A DNA stretch of 47,744 bases from Streptomyces sp. DvalAA-43 (GCF_900091725.1 NZ_FMBW01000073.1:1-47744); one strand, 5' to 3'; counted from the first letter of the stretch, positions 24,626-34,400 are shown. Made by a program: numbers and translations. Notes: a model not told the origin generated them from the sequence alone.

Positions 24626-26295
24626 GCGAAGCGAAGAATCCGGAACTCTCTCCCAAGGAACAGCGGGCGCAGGACCAGCAGAACGTCCAGTCCCAGCTGA
24701 TCGCCACCGACGTCAACCGGCAGGTCCAGAACGTCATGGACTCCTTCGGCTCCGGACGTCCGGGATCTTCGGGGCGGACGTCGTTCGAGGGCCACGAGCT
24801 CAACGCGATGATCGACCTGATCGAGAACTCCAACCCGGAGCACCTCGAGAACGCGGGTGCGGCACTCCTGAAGGCCAGGACGGCCATCAAGGACGCCGCA
24901 AAGGAGTTGGGCGATTTCATCAAGGCAGTCGACTGGGAGGGCGAGTCCGGAACCGCCTTCCGCGACTGGGGCAACGGCCTGGTCGCCCACGCCACGAAGC
25001 TGGGCGATTTCGCGGAGGCGGCCGGGACACAGATCACGGTCGCGGGCACCGGTCTCGCGTCGGTGCGCAATTCCCTGCCGCCGCGCGACAGCCGCCTGGT
25101 CCGCAAGTCCGTCGACGACATCGAGACACCGAAGCGGATCGGTGGCAACCCGGAGTACGTCGCGGCGGTGAAGGTCGAGAAGGACCGTCAGGAGGCCATC
25201 AACCAGGCGAACCGGCTGGCGTCGTACTACGCGGTCTCGGAGGAGACGCTGGCGGCACAGGAGCCGCCGCGGTTCGACAAGCAGCTTGGTATTGCGATGC
25301 CGCGGCCGCACAGTTTGAGAGTGGGTGACAAACCCGGTGACTCTTCCGTCGGCTCCGAGACACTGAACAACGGCATGACACAGGGGAGCTCGGACGGCGC
25401 TGCCGCAACTGGTGCAGGCACCCCTGGCACCAGGGGCGTCGACGGCAGAGCTGCGATCGAGGCGCTCGGAACCGCACCCGTGCCGGACAAGACCATCTCG
25501 ACAGAGATCGACAGCGTGACCGTGCCACGGGCGCCCGTGACAGTGCCCGACTCGTCCCCCGTCCCGCCGACCACAGGTCCTACGGGCCCGAGCACAGGCC
25601 CGACTCCGCCCGTGGCGCACGACTTCGTGAAACCTGTGGCAGACAGCTTGCGGCGGTCCACGACATCAACCGGGCTGCCCAGAGCCATTGGGCAGCCTGG
25701 GAAGAACGGCCCTATGAACAGTGGGCCTGTGGCCAATGGACGCACCAGAGCTCTGGTCGGACGTCCACCCGTGCTGGGAGGTGGCCCGAGCCAGGGCACG
25801 TCGGGGCGCCCCGATGGGGGCGGAAACCAGTCACCTGTTGTCGGTCGGCCCGGTGTGACCGGGGGCAGGCCCGTGCAAGGAGGCCAAGCAGGTACGCCCA
25901 GGCCTCCTGGTCCACCTGCTGGCCGGGCAAACGGCATCGTGGGCGGGACCCCGCAGCGCGCGGTTCCGGGCACGGGTACGCCTGTGGGGGCCCGTGGTGT
26001 TCCGCGCGGCGGAGTGATCGGAGCCGGAGGAACGAACACCGGGCCCCGGGCCGGCGGGCGGGGCACTCCCGGTTCGAACGGAGTCGTGGGTACGCCGCGC
26101 CGTGGTGCTGCCGGATCCGGCAGCACCAGGGGATTCACCGCTGGGGGCGCAGGCCTTGCACGCGGGCCCGCAGGCCGACGGGATTCCGACGACGAGGAGC
26201 AGAACGATGGCACGCCGCGTCCGGACTACCTGAGGGAAGACAGAGAGACGTGGGAGGCCGGACGGCGTGGAGCCGTACCGCCGGTGATCGACTAG
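24622..26295 (+). CDS. WXG/PPE-like protein with long Pro/Gly-rich C-terminus (putative ESX substrate)
   Basis: A 557-residue protein. The N-terminal ~230 residues are helical and contain a WxG turn (Trp105-Glu-Gly107 in KAVDWEGESGTAFRDWG) of the WXG/PPE type. From about residue 235 the sequence is low-complexity, rich in Gly, Pro, Thr and Arg (GRPPVLGG, GRPDGGGNQ and similar), ending in an acidic stretch and a short tail. This resembles PPE/EspE-like proteins secreted with a small helical partner, here probably the overlapping 24167-24625 product. I chose the ATG at 24622, which gives the ATGA overlap; a GTG at 24610 is possible. No signal peptide was seen. Confidence 0.75.
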   Translation: MSEAKNPELSPKEQRAQDQQNVQSQLIATDVNRQVQNVMDSFGSGRPGSSGRTSFEGHELNAMIDLIENSNPEHLENAGAALLKARTAIKDAAKELGDFIKAVDWEGESGTAFRDWGNGLVAHATKLGDFAEAAGTQITVAGTGLASVRNSLPPRDSRLVRKSVDDIETPKRIGGNPEYVAAVKVEKDRQEAINQANRLASYYAVSEETLAAQEPPRFDKQLGIAMPRPHSLRVGDKPGDSSVGSETLNNGMTQGSSDGAAATGAGTPGTRGVDGRAAIEALGTAPVPDKTISTEIDSVTVPRAPVTVPDSSPVPPTTGPTGPSTGPTPPVAHDFVKPVADSLRRSTTSTGLPRAIGQPGKNGPMNSGPVANGRTRALVGRPPVLGGGPSQGTSGRPDGGGNQSPVVGRPGVTGGRPVQGGQAGTPRPPGPPAGRANGIVGGTPQRAVPGTGTPVGARGVPRGGVIGAGGTNTGPRAGGRGTPGSNGVVGTPRRGAAGSGSTRGFTAGGAGLARGPAGRRDSDDEEQNDGTPRPDYLREDRETWEAGRRGAVPPVID

Positions 26296-26320
26296 GTACA
26301 GGGAAGGTTCGGAAGTCAGG

Positions 26321-27565
26321 ATGACAGCAGGAATGTGCCAGCCCCGGAAGTGCCGCATGCCTCTCGGATTTCGAGGACGCTCGCTCGGCGCGGTGGCTGT
26401 GGCTGCTGCCTTGAGTGTGGGATTCGCAGGTGCTGCCTCCTCCGCGCTTGCTGCGGATGTGCAGTCGAAGCAGTGGTACCTGAACGCCATGCAGGCTGAG
26501 GAGATGTGGAAGGTCACCACGGGCGAAGGCATCAAGGTTGCTGTCATCGACTCCGGTGTCAACCCATCGACGCCGTCCCTGAAGGGGCAGGTCCTGAAAG
26601 GGTTTGACGCCACAGGGGCCGCCGGTGACGAGCACAACGATTACCGCGGACACGGCACAACCATGGCTGAGTTGATTGCCGGAACAGGTAAGGGCGGAGG
26701 CCTGCGAGGCCTTGCTCCGGGTGCGAAGATCATCCCGATGCGGATCACCGATACGGAGTTTCAGAACCAGCATTCAGTGAATGCGTATGACGCCGAGGAC
26801 GCTATCCGCGCTGCGGCGGACAGTGACGCAAAAATCATCAGCATGTCGGTTGGCAGTGAGTCTCCCACGCAAAGAGAACGAGACGCTGTTCAGTACGCAC
26901 AAGACAAGGGGAAGCTGTTCTTTGCGTCGGTCGGCAATGGGGCACGGAATGGAAACAAAGAAGAGTATCCGGCAGCATATCCGCAAGTCGTCGGAGTAGC
27001 CGCAGCAGATCGCAACGGTAAGGTTGGTGCATACTCCCAATACGGTCAGGCTGCCGAAATCGCTGCTCCTGGTAGTGACATTCCGTACTGGTGTGACGAA
27101 ACCTTCCAGACGTATTGCGATGGAAACGGTACCAGTCAAGCGACAGCCATCGCCTCCGCTTCCGCAGCCCTGGTGTGGTCCGCCCACCCGGACTGGACCG
27201 CGAACCAGGTACTCAACGTTCTCTTCGACACGGCGAGCCGTGACTGGGAGAAGGGCACGCTCAGCAAGTACCTCGGCCACGGCCTGATCCGCCCCTCCAT
27301 GAACATCCTCAAGGGCAAGGGGAACCCCGGCGCTCCGGACATCAGCCCCCTCACCAAGGAGAAGACGCCCGGCTCTTCGCCCTCCTCTGCCTCCGCTTCG
27401 TCACAGCCCGAGAAGAAGGAAGGGGCTGGTGACACCGCCATGGCAGGCTCCGGCAAGGAGAAGAGCGACGGTGGTTCGCTCGGCCTGATCCTTGGCGGAG
27501 CGGCGGTGGTCGTCGTACTCGGCGGCGGGGCTTTCGCCGTCGCCCGCAAGCGACGAACCGCCTGA
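26321..27565 (+). CDS. Mycosin-type subtilisin protease 2
   Basis: A 414-residue second mycosin. It has a signal peptide (hydrophobic core about residues 22-45) and a complete triad: Asp77 (VIDSGVN), His111 (YRGHGTTMAE) and Ser272 (GNGTSQATAIASA). A Ser/Lys-rich linker leads to one membrane helix (~387-408) and RKRRTA. It differs strongly from the first mycosin, so it is not a recent duplicate. Bases ~26,780-27,130 are unusually AT-rich: in 26,881-27,060 I counted 98 G+C in 180 bases, about 54%, against roughly 70% around it. This suggests replacement of part of the gene by transfer. The start is uncertain: the ATG at 26321 is used, and ATGs at 26333 and 26357 are alternatives. Confidence 0.85.
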   Translation: MTAGMCQPRKCRMPLGFRGRSLGAVAVAAALSVGFAGAASSALAADVQSKQWYLNAMQAEEMWKVTTGEGIKVAVIDSGVNPSTPSLKGQVLKGFDATGAAGDEHNDYRGHGTTMAELIAGTGKGGGLRGLAPGAKIIPMRITDTEFQNQHSVNAYDAEDAIRAAADSDAKIISMSVGSESPTQRERDAVQYAQDKGKLFFASVGNGARNGNKEEYPAAYPQVVGVAAADRNGKVGAYSQYGQAAEIAAPGSDIPYWCDETFQTYCDGNGTSQATAIASASAALVWSAHPDWTANQVLNVLFDTASRDWEKGTLSKYLGHGLIRPSMNILKGKGNPGAPDISPLTKEKTPGSSPSSASASSQPEKKEGAGDTAMAGSGKEKSDGGSLGLILGGAAVVVVLGGGAFAVARKRRTA

Positions 27566-27644
27566 CCGACCACAGGTTCTTCGCTCGTATCCACCGGCGA
27601 GTGAAGCCGGACCGAACACACGCACCAGAAAGGAAGCCACAACC

Positions 27645-28004
27645 ATGGCTGATCAGAAGCTCTCAGATGCCGCACTCCTCAAGCTGGAGGGTGAGCTCTC
27701 CACACGGTTCGACTCCGTGAAGGGCCAGTTGAAGACGCTACAGGCGACGATCGACAGCCTGGAAGGTGCCTGGAAGGGCATCGGTGCCGGCGCCTTCAAC
27801 ACGAAGCAGGAGCAGATCAACCGGAGGATGGTGAGCATCGCCCATCGGCTCCTCAATTTCCAGGAGGCCATCAAGGCGGCGCGAACCATTACCGGCAACA
27901 CCGAAGACGAGATCAAGCAGGCACTCCAGGGCATCGACGTCGTCGACGGCTACTCCGGTGACGCGGCCGCAGAGGCCAGGATGTCGAACCTCAACAAGTT
28001 CTGA
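27645..28004 (+). CDS. WXG100 protein, Esx pair member 1
   Basis: A 119-residue WXG100 protein. Two helices flank the turn Trp43-Lys44-Gly45 (SLEGAWKGIGAGAF), with FNTKQEQINRRM starting the second helix. There is no C-terminal YxxxD/E signal, so it probably depends on the partner encoded 64 bases downstream for export. Gene order would suggest esxB while the lack of YxxxD suggests the EsxA role, so no symbol is given. An AGGAAG site precedes the ATG at 27645. Streptomycete Esx pairs of this kind are secreted as heterodimers through EccC. Confidence 0.9.
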   Translation: MADQKLSDAALLKLEGELSTRFDSVKGQLKTLQATIDSLEGAWKGIGAGAFNTKQEQINRRMVSIAHRLLNFQEAIKAARTITGNTEDEIKQALQGIDVVDGYSGDAAAEARMSNLNKF

Positions 28005-28068
28005 CCTCGCCACGCCCGTACCACGTACCAGGCATTCAACCCACACCTAGACAACGCAGGAGGACCGC

Positions 28069-28371
28069 ATGCCGAACAACAACGACGGCACGATGGTTGT
28101 CACTTACTCAAGCCTGGAACTCGCAGCCAGTGCCATCGACCGGCAGAGCAAGCAGCTCCAAGAGGACCTCGCGTCCATCAAGCGGATGATCGCCAACGTG
28201 TCCGAACTCTGGGTGGGCGAAGCCAAGAGCGCCTACGACAGTGCTCAGCAGGGCTGGAACGATGACGCCACGGCGATTCACTCCGCGCTGAGCGAGATCT
28301 CCCGCAAGGTGCGGGACGCCGGTGCTGCGTACCACGCCGGAGACAAGCGGGCGAGGGCCCACTTCGAGTAG
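28069..28371 (+). CDS. WXG100 protein, Esx pair member 2 with YxxxD export signal
   Basis: A 100-residue WXG100 protein with the turn Trp48-Val-Gly50 (SELWVGEAKSAYDS) and a C-terminal YxxxD motif, Tyr88 to Asp92 (AAYHAGDKRA). YxxxD/E is the signal recognised by EccC, so this is the targeting half of the Esx heterodimer. A perfect AGGAGG lies 5 bases before the ATG at 28069. It is the last plus-strand gene before a terminator and the convergent lipoprotein gene. Confidence 0.9.
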   Translation: MPNNNDGTMVVTYSSLELAASAIDRQSKQLQEDLASIKRMIANVSELWVGEAKSAYDSAQQGWNDDATAIHSALSEISRKVRDAGAAYHAGDKRARAHFE

Positions 28372-28390
28372 AACTCGGCAGGGCACGGAC

Positions 28391-28423
28391 CAGGGTGGGC
28401 ACGCACGGGAGGTGCCCACCCTG
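28391..28423 (+). terminator. Terminator after the Esx pair
   Basis: A perfect 12-bp stem (CAGGGTGGGCAC with its complement at 28412-28423) and a 9-base loop, 20 bases after the stop of the second WXG100 gene. Confidence 0.8.
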
Positions 28424-28448
28424 AGCTGTATGCCGTACCCCGAGCCGA

Positions 28449-28479
28449 TCAGGTCCGGCCGTAACCTGACCGGACCTGA
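28449..28479 (-). terminator. Terminator of the lipoprotein gene (minus strand)
   Basis: A perfect 10-bp stem (TCAGGTCCGG / CCGGACCTGA) with an 11-base loop, 27 bases past the minus-strand stop at 28506. Together with the hairpin at 28391-28423 it separates convergent transcripts. Confidence 0.65.
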
Positions 28480-28505
28480 CTTGATCGCCTCGACCGCTGC
28501 GACGA

Positions 28506-29123
28506 TCAGAACCGCTGGATCTTTTCGCCGTCCGGCACCTGGTAGCAGCCGGAGACGACCATCAGACTCAGCTTCGGCGGGTCGTTCTTGGCCATCTGAA
28601 CTACTTTGACGCTGTATTTCTTCTTGTCGTTGTCTGCCGTGAGGTTGATGTTCTTGTTCTTGCTGGTGTCCGGCCCGTAATCGACGACTTTCCAGCCCTG
28701 CTTGGGCAGCTCCGCCTTAAGCCGCTTCATCGCCTCGTCGAGATCGTTCGCCGACGCTGGATAGAAGCTCCAGGGGTGAAAGATCTGGAAGTACTTCTCT
28801 TGGTCCCTGCCCGAGCATTCCGTCACTCCCGGACGGCTGTCGGACGCCTTCCCCTTGATACCGATCAGGTCGTACAGCCCACTGGAAACCTGTTCCATCT
28901 TGTCGGCGGCGGCGAGCGAGGTACTTGTGCCCGCGAGCGGGATGTCATCGGAATTACTGCTGTCAGCCATGCTGCATCCAGTGAGGGTCGCGAGGGTGAG
29001 GGACAGGAGGAGCGCCGGGGCGCTCAGTTTGCTGTTCAAATTGAGGGCCTTGATGCGTCGGACCGGCGTGGGACCGGTTATGTCGTCGGGGTTTCGAGAG
29101 GATACGTCCGCAGGCACCGACAT
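28506..29123 (-). CDS. Putative lipoprotein of the hydrolase module
   Basis: A 205-residue protein. A hydrophobic stretch ends in the lipobox LTGC (Cys50), then a Ser/Asp-rich spacer and a compact alpha/beta domain with two further cysteines (TECSGRD and VSGCYQ) that could form a disulphide outside the cell. It matches no family I can name. The N-terminal extension before the signal is long. A TTG at 29039 with AAGG upstream would give a classic lipoprotein signal (MNSKLSAPALLLSLTLATLTGC region), so the true start may be there. It begins 2 bases after the hydrolase gene and is surely co-transcribed, so it may protect against or assist that enzyme. Confidence 0.8.
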   Translation of the reverse strand: MSVPADVSSRNPDDITGPTPVRRIKALNLNSKLSAPALLLSLTLATLTGCSMADSSNSDDIPLAGTSTSLAAADKMEQVSSGLYDLIGIKGKASDSRPGVTECSGRDQEKYFQIFHPWSFYPASANDLDEAMKRLKAELPKQGWKVVDYGPDTSKNKNINLTADNDKKKYSVKVVQMAKNDPPKLSLMVVSGCYQVPDGEKIQRF

Positions 29124-29125
29124 CT

Positions 29126-30937
29126 TTACTTCACGTGCGCCCAGTAGTTCGGCGGCGGCTTCAACTTCACTTCGTCACTGTTGCCTGCCACGACCTGGCC
29201 CTGGTTCCACAAGCTGTCGGTACCTTCCTTCCAGTAGTCGCTGTGGCCCTCGGTGTCTGTAGTCATCTGGTTGGCGCCGAAGCGTTCGTCGCTGGGGATG
29301 GTCCAGGGGCCGTCCCAGTCGGTTCCGCCGTGTCCATAGCGACCGATGTCGGGGACGGGATCCCCGTCGGCCTCCTGGTTCCAGACATGCCCCGTGGGCA
29401 CATCCAGCTGCTCGGCCTTAGACACCTGAACACCAGGGCTGCCTGCAAGGATTACGTCGTCCGCGTTCAGGTCACCCTGCCGGGCCGCAGAACCGATGAG
29501 GGTCGTTCCGTACGAGTGGCCGATCGCGGTTCGGTGCGGGTCCGAGTCGCCAGTGTGCGACGCGTCGAGCCCGTCCAGGAACTGATTGAAGGCCGGCGCG
29601 CCGTCATTCGCGTAATGGCTGAACGGCGAGTCCTTGACGATGTTCTGCGGTGCGTCGTAGCCGAGCCAGGTGATCGTGGACACCGATTTCCCATCGGCTG
29701 AGTCATTGGCAACAGTCCAGACGTTGACCATCCGGTTGATATCACCGCCGATTCCACCCAGGTTCGACGTCGTACCCGGCACGTAAACCGCCTGGTGATC
29801 AGCCGTGTCCGGGTTTCCGTTGGCGACGATCGCCCGGCCGTTGCCTTCCGCGTCGAAGCCGAGCAGGTACGCCTCGGGCAGGTTCTTGATACCGGTTGAG
29901 TCGAAACGCTCCTGGATGCTCTGCATCCCGTTGAGGGACTTGTTGAGCTGTTCGTACCGATCGCCGTACTTGTTGTACCAGGCCATCCATTCGTCAGTGT
30001 GTACCTTGGACGGCATCTGACCTGCGGGGATCCACGTCCATTCGTTGGCCGGCGGTTTCGGGATCGAGTCCAGCTCCAATTGCAGCTCGCCCTGCTTCTC
30101 CGAGAGGACGACACGATTCGCCTCGTCCCGGACCGGAGAAGGCAGCCCGTCGAGTGCTCCCACGGTGTCGGGCCGGAGGGAGAGCCAGGCTGCCTGCTCC
30201 TCCGGGCTGAGCCCGTTCCACCACGATGCGTTGTCCTTCGGGCTGCCGTCCTTCGGAGGCTCCGGCAGCGAGGCGAGGTAGCTCTTGCCCGCCTCGCGGA
30301 CGCCGCCCATGTCCGACTGCGCATCGGCCCAGTCACGCTTGGAGACCTTCAGATCGTCGTCGGCCTTCAGCGCGCGCAGCTTCGGTGCCCACTTCTCATC
30401 GACATCCGTGGCTTCCTTCAACGCATCGGCGACGCGGTTCGCATAGGCCATCGCCCTGCCGTAGTGGGGGTTCGGATGGATGTTCGCCGCCTGGCGCTCC
30501 AGCGCGTCGGAGGTCGGGCTGCCCCCGGTACTCCCTGTCACCGTGCCGCCCTCAGCGGTCTTCTCCTCGCCGGGCTTCTTGCCTGCGGGGTAGGTGACCG
30601 AGCCGTTCGCGTTCACTGTGCAGTGGTCCGCGCGAGCGTCCTCGATCGCCGCCTCCAGCCTCTGCTTGGCCGCCGCCATGTCGAAGGCGAAACCGTTGAG
30701 CGCGGTGCTCGCCAGACCGCATTCGGTCTGCGCGTAGTGGAAGTTCTTCGACAGCTCCTGGAGCTCTCGCGTGGCGGCGGCCGCCGCTTCGCCCTCGAGC
30801 TGGTTGCGTATCCCCGCGCAGATCTGGTTGTCGATGGTGTCCTTGGCCGCACTGGCCATGTCACCGGTCGCCCGATAGGCGTCCGCGGCGCCCTCGTACT
30901 CCGACGGCTTGAAGGCTCTCAGCGTCACGAGGTCCAT
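29126..30937 (-). CDS. Alpha/beta hydrolase with helical WXG-like N-terminus (DUF1023 family)
   Basis: A 603-residue protein. Residues ~1-110 are helical and resemble WXG/LXG-type targeting domains (MDLVTLRAFKPSEYEGAADA, then NQLEGEAAAAATRELQEL). A variable linker follows. The C-terminal ~260 residues form a DUF1023 alpha/beta hydrolase: the nucleophile elbow is GHSYG (Ser475), a likely acid lies after VWNQEADGDPVPDIGRYG, and a likely His is in TEGHSDYW. No signal peptide is present, so export would be through type VII secretion. It is encoded downstream of a small helical protein and upstream of a lipoprotein, in the same strand and block as eccC. The substrate (lipid, peptide or other ester) cannot be told from sequence. 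Confidence 0.85.
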   Translation of the reverse strand: MDLVTLRAFKPSEYEGAADAYRATGDMASAAKDTIDNQICAGIRNQLEGEAAAAATRELQELSKNFHYAQTECGLASTALNGFAFDMAAAKQRLEAAIEDARADHCTVNANGSVTYPAGKKPGEEKTAEGGTVTGSTGGSPTSDALERQAANIHPNPHYGRAMAYANRVADALKEATDVDEKWAPKLRALKADDDLKVSKRDWADAQSDMGGVREAGKSYLASLPEPPKDGSPKDNASWWNGLSPEEQAAWLSLRPDTVGALDGLPSPVRDEANRVVLSEKQGELQLELDSIPKPPANEWTWIPAGQMPSKVHTDEWMAWYNKYGDRYEQLNKSLNGMQSIQERFDSTGIKNLPEAYLLGFDAEGNGRAIVANGNPDTADHQAVYVPGTTSNLGGIGGDINRMVNVWTVANDSADGKSVSTITWLGYDAPQNIVKDSPFSHYANDGAPAFNQFLDGLDASHTGDSDPHRTAIGHSYGTTLIGSAARQGDLNADDVILAGSPGVQVSKAEQLDVPTGHVWNQEADGDPVPDIGRYGHGGTDWDGPWTIPSDERFGANQMTTDTEGHSDYWKEGTDSLWNQGQVVAGNSDEVKLKPPPNYWAHVK

Positions 30938-30946
30938 GACCGTGAA

Positions 30947-31408
30947 TCACTTCTCCTTCGCCTGGCCGCCGACGGCCTCGGTGTCCTCGTACTTCAGCTG
31001 CAACTTGTCCAGCTCTTCCCTGACTGTCTGGTCGGACTTCGAGAGATCGTGACCGGCCCCCACCAGAAGTCCGCCCAACCCGTCGCAGCGACTGCTGACA
31101 TCGCCGACGTACCGTCTCCAGGAGTCGTACAGATCCTTCTGCGCCGCCGCACTCCGGCACCCGCCGGTGTCACCCAGCCCCGCCTGGCCCTCGGCCAGCT
31201 TCGTCAAAGCCTTGCCGACGCCGTCCATCAGGCCTTTCACGCCCTCGCCGGCCTTCAGCCATGCCTTCTTGTCCGACTTCAGATCGCCCGAGGCCGCGCC
31301 CGCCGGGCCGCCACCCCCTTGATCAGCCGGATACTGATTCAGCTGCATCCGTGCGGAACCACGAGCCGCCGCATCGGACTTGAGCTGCTCCCACTCATCC
31401 CACGCCAT
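30947..31408 (-). CDS. Small helical protein upstream of the hydrolase (WXG-like partner)
   Basis: A 153-residue, Gly/Ala/Lys-rich helical protein starting MAWDEWEQLKSDAAARG. Two long helices (AGEGVKGLMDGVGKALTKLAEG and a later DLYDSWRRYVGDVSSRCDGLGGLLVGAGHDLSK) fit the helical-hairpin shape of WXG100-like proteins, though a strict WXG turn is not evident. It lies 9 bases before the hydrolase gene. In many Gram-positive ESX loci such small proteins are chaperones or targeting partners for the next large effector, which is my inference here. Confidence 0.7.
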   Translation of the reverse strand: MAWDEWEQLKSDAAARGSARMQLNQYPADQGGGGPAGAASGDLKSDKKAWLKAGEGVKGLMDGVGKALTKLAEGQAGLGDTGGCRSAAAQKDLYDSWRRYVGDVSSRCDGLGGLLVGAGHDLSKSDQTVREELDKLQLKYEDTEAVGGQAKEK

Positions 31409-31467
31409 CCGTGAACCCTTCCCCGTTCATCCGGAACTGCCCGCCGGGCACACCATCAGCCCTGCCC

Positions 31468-34400
31468 CTACCCCTGCCCCTCCATGAGCCCCGACTGCAC
31501 CAGCGGATTCCCTCGTCGCCGCGTGATGAAGACCCCGCGCCCCGGAGGCATCGGGCGCGGGCGTACGTTGCCGAGGACGTCGCCCTCGATGGGGTCGCCG
31601 GAGAGCATCAGGCCCTGTGCGCCCAGCTCCATGATCCGCTGCATGAACGGTTCGTACAGGGCCCGTCCGACCCCGGCCGTGCTGCGGGTGATGATGAACC
31701 GGACGCCGACGTCACGCGAGAACGGCAGCATCTCCGTGAGCTTGGACAGCGGGTTCCCGCTGGATGTGGAGACCAGGTCGTAGTCGTCGACGACCACGTA
31801 CACCGTCGGGCCGCTCCACCAGCTGCGTTCGCGCAGCTCCCGGGCGGTGACGTCGGGCGACGGCGTACGGCGGTTCATCAGGTCGTACAGCGCGTCCACG
31901 TGGTGCTCCATGTTGTTGGACATGGGCACGTACTCCGCCAGGTGCGTCGCCGGGGTGACGTCGAGGAGCGTCCGCCGGTTGTCGATGACGAAGAACTTGC
32001 AGGTGTTCCCGTCATACCGCTCGGTCAACTGCTTGATGAGCAGGCGCAGCAGATTGGACTTGCCGGACTCGCTCTCGCCGAACACCAGGAAGAACGGGTC
32101 GCGCTCGAAGTCGAGGAAGACCGGCTCCAGGTTGTTCTCGTCGATGCCGAACGCGATGCCGCGCTCCGGATGCGCGTGGCCCGCGGGCAGTTCGTGCACC
32201 GGGAGCTCGCGGGGCAGCAGCCGTACCGCCGGTGCGGAAGCCGCGGTCCAGTGGCGGGCGACCTCCTGGTTCATGGCGGCCGTCGCCTCGGAGAGGTCGC
32301 TGTCGGAGTTGATGCCGTCGATCCGCGGCACCGCGGCCATGAAGTGCAGCTTCTCCGGTGTGAGGCCACGGCCGGGCACGCCGGGTGGCACATTGACCGC
32401 GGCCTTGCGGTCCAGTTCGGAGTCCATGACATCGCCGAGCCGCAGTTCGAGCCGGTTCATCAGATGGTCCTTGAGGTTGGCCCGGACCTCCATGGAACGC
32501 GACGCCGTGACGATCAGATGGATGCCGTAGCCGAGGCCGCGCGCCGCGATGTCCACGGCCGCCGATTCCAGGCCCTCGTAGTCCGTACGGAAGTTGCCCC
32601 AGCCGTCGATGACCAGGAAGACGTCGCCCCACGGCTGGTCCGCGGCCGAGATCTCGCCGCGCGCCCGCAGCCTGCGGAAGGTGGCGATGGAATCGATGCC
32701 CGCGCTGCGGAAGTACTCCTCGCGCCGCGCCATGATCCCGTACACCTCGGCGACCGTTCGCCGTACCCGTTCCGGGTCGAGCCGGGAGGCGATCCCGCCG
32801 ACGTGCGGCAGACCGGAGACGGAAGCCATGCCGCCGCCACCGAAGTCGAGTCCGTAGAACTGGACCTCCTGGGGCGTGTGGGTCAGCGCGAAGCCCGCGA
32901 TGAGTGTGCGCAGCAAGGTGGACTTGCCGGACTGCGGACCACCGGTGATCTGCATGTGGCCCGCGGCACCGGAGAAGTCCCGGTAGAGCGTGTCGCGTCG
33001 CTGCTCGTACGGCTTGTCGACCACGCCGAGCGGTACGACGAGGCGGCCCGAACCCTCGAACCCCGGCTGCGTCAGCCCGCGGCCCTCGACCGCGGAGAGC
33101 CCCGGCAGAAGCCCGTCCAGCGACGGCGGGTTGTCCAGCGGCGGGAGCCACACCTGATGCGCGGAGGCCCCCCGGCCCTCCAGCCTGCGCACGATGACGT
33201 CGAGCACCGTGTCCGCCAGCGCGTCGTCCTCGGCCGTACGCGGGTCGGGCACCGGGGCCCCGGTCCGCGTACTCGGCTCCACGTACCGCACCGGCACCGG
33301 AGCCGCCGTGAACAGCACCGGCCTGCGGTCCACCAGCAGCGGTCCGGCGGACACGGCCGGCTGGGCGCCCGAGCGGTAGACCCCGGAGACGTACGCGGCC
33401 TTGAAGCGCACCATCTCGTCCGTGCCGTACTTCAGATAGCCGGAACCGGGGATGTTGGGCAGGTGGTAGGCGTCGGGCACCCCCAGTGCGGCCCGGGACT
33501 CGCCCGCCGAGAAGGTGCGCAGGCCGATCCGGTACGACAGATAGGTCTCCAGACCGCGCAGCCGCCCCTCTTCGAGGCGCTGCGAGGCGAGCAGCAGATG
33601 GACGCCCAGCGAACGCCCGATGCGTCCGATCTGTACGAACATCTCGATGAAGTCGGGCTTGGCGGTCAGTAGTTCGCTGAACTCGTCGATGACCAGGACG
33701 AGCGAGGGGATGGGCTGCAACGGGGCGCCCGCGGCGCGCGCCTTCTCGTAGTCGTGGATGTTGGCGTAGTTGCCGGCATCGCGCAGCATCTCCTGGCGGC
33801 GGTTGAGTTCACCGCTGATGGAGTCACCCATCCGGTCCACCAGCGTCAGATCGTCCGCGAGGTTGGTGATCACCGCCGCGACGTGGGGCATCTGCGCCAT
33901 ACCGGCGAAGGTGGCACCGCCCTTGAAGTCCGCGAGGACGAAGTTGAGCGTCTCCGAGGTGTGGGTGACGGCCAGGCCGAGGACGAGCGTACGCAGCAGT
34001 TCGGACTTGCCGGAGCCGGTGGCGCCGACGCACAGACCGTGCGGCCCCATCCCTTCCTGCGCCGCCTCCTTGAGGTCCAGCATCACGGGGGCGCCGTCCT
34101 CACCGACGCCGATCGGGACACGCAGCCGCTCCGACTGGGAGCGGGCCCGCCAGGTCCTGCTGACATCGATCGAGGCCGCGTCGCCGAGGTTCAGCAGATC
34201 GGTGAATTCGAGGTTGGCGAGCAGCGGCTCGTCGTCGTCCCCGCCCGAGGACACATGCAGCGGGGCCAGCTGCCGGGCCAGTGCCTCGGCGGCCTCGGGG
34301 CCGAGCAGGTCGGGGAGGCCGTCGTAGACCAGCCCGTGCCCGGACTCCAGCTGCAACGCGTGCGGGTGCACCACGACGGACAGGCCGCCACGCGCCCCCA

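Noticed and set aside
27566..27644. Separate promoter for the Esx pair
   Set aside because: No acceptable -10/-35 pair was found in this short gap, so the pair may be read from the upstream mycosin transcript.
31411..33672. Plus-strand open frame of about 753 codons inside eccC
   Set aside because: Antisense shadow with no recognisable motif, while EccC motifs are continuous on the minus strand.
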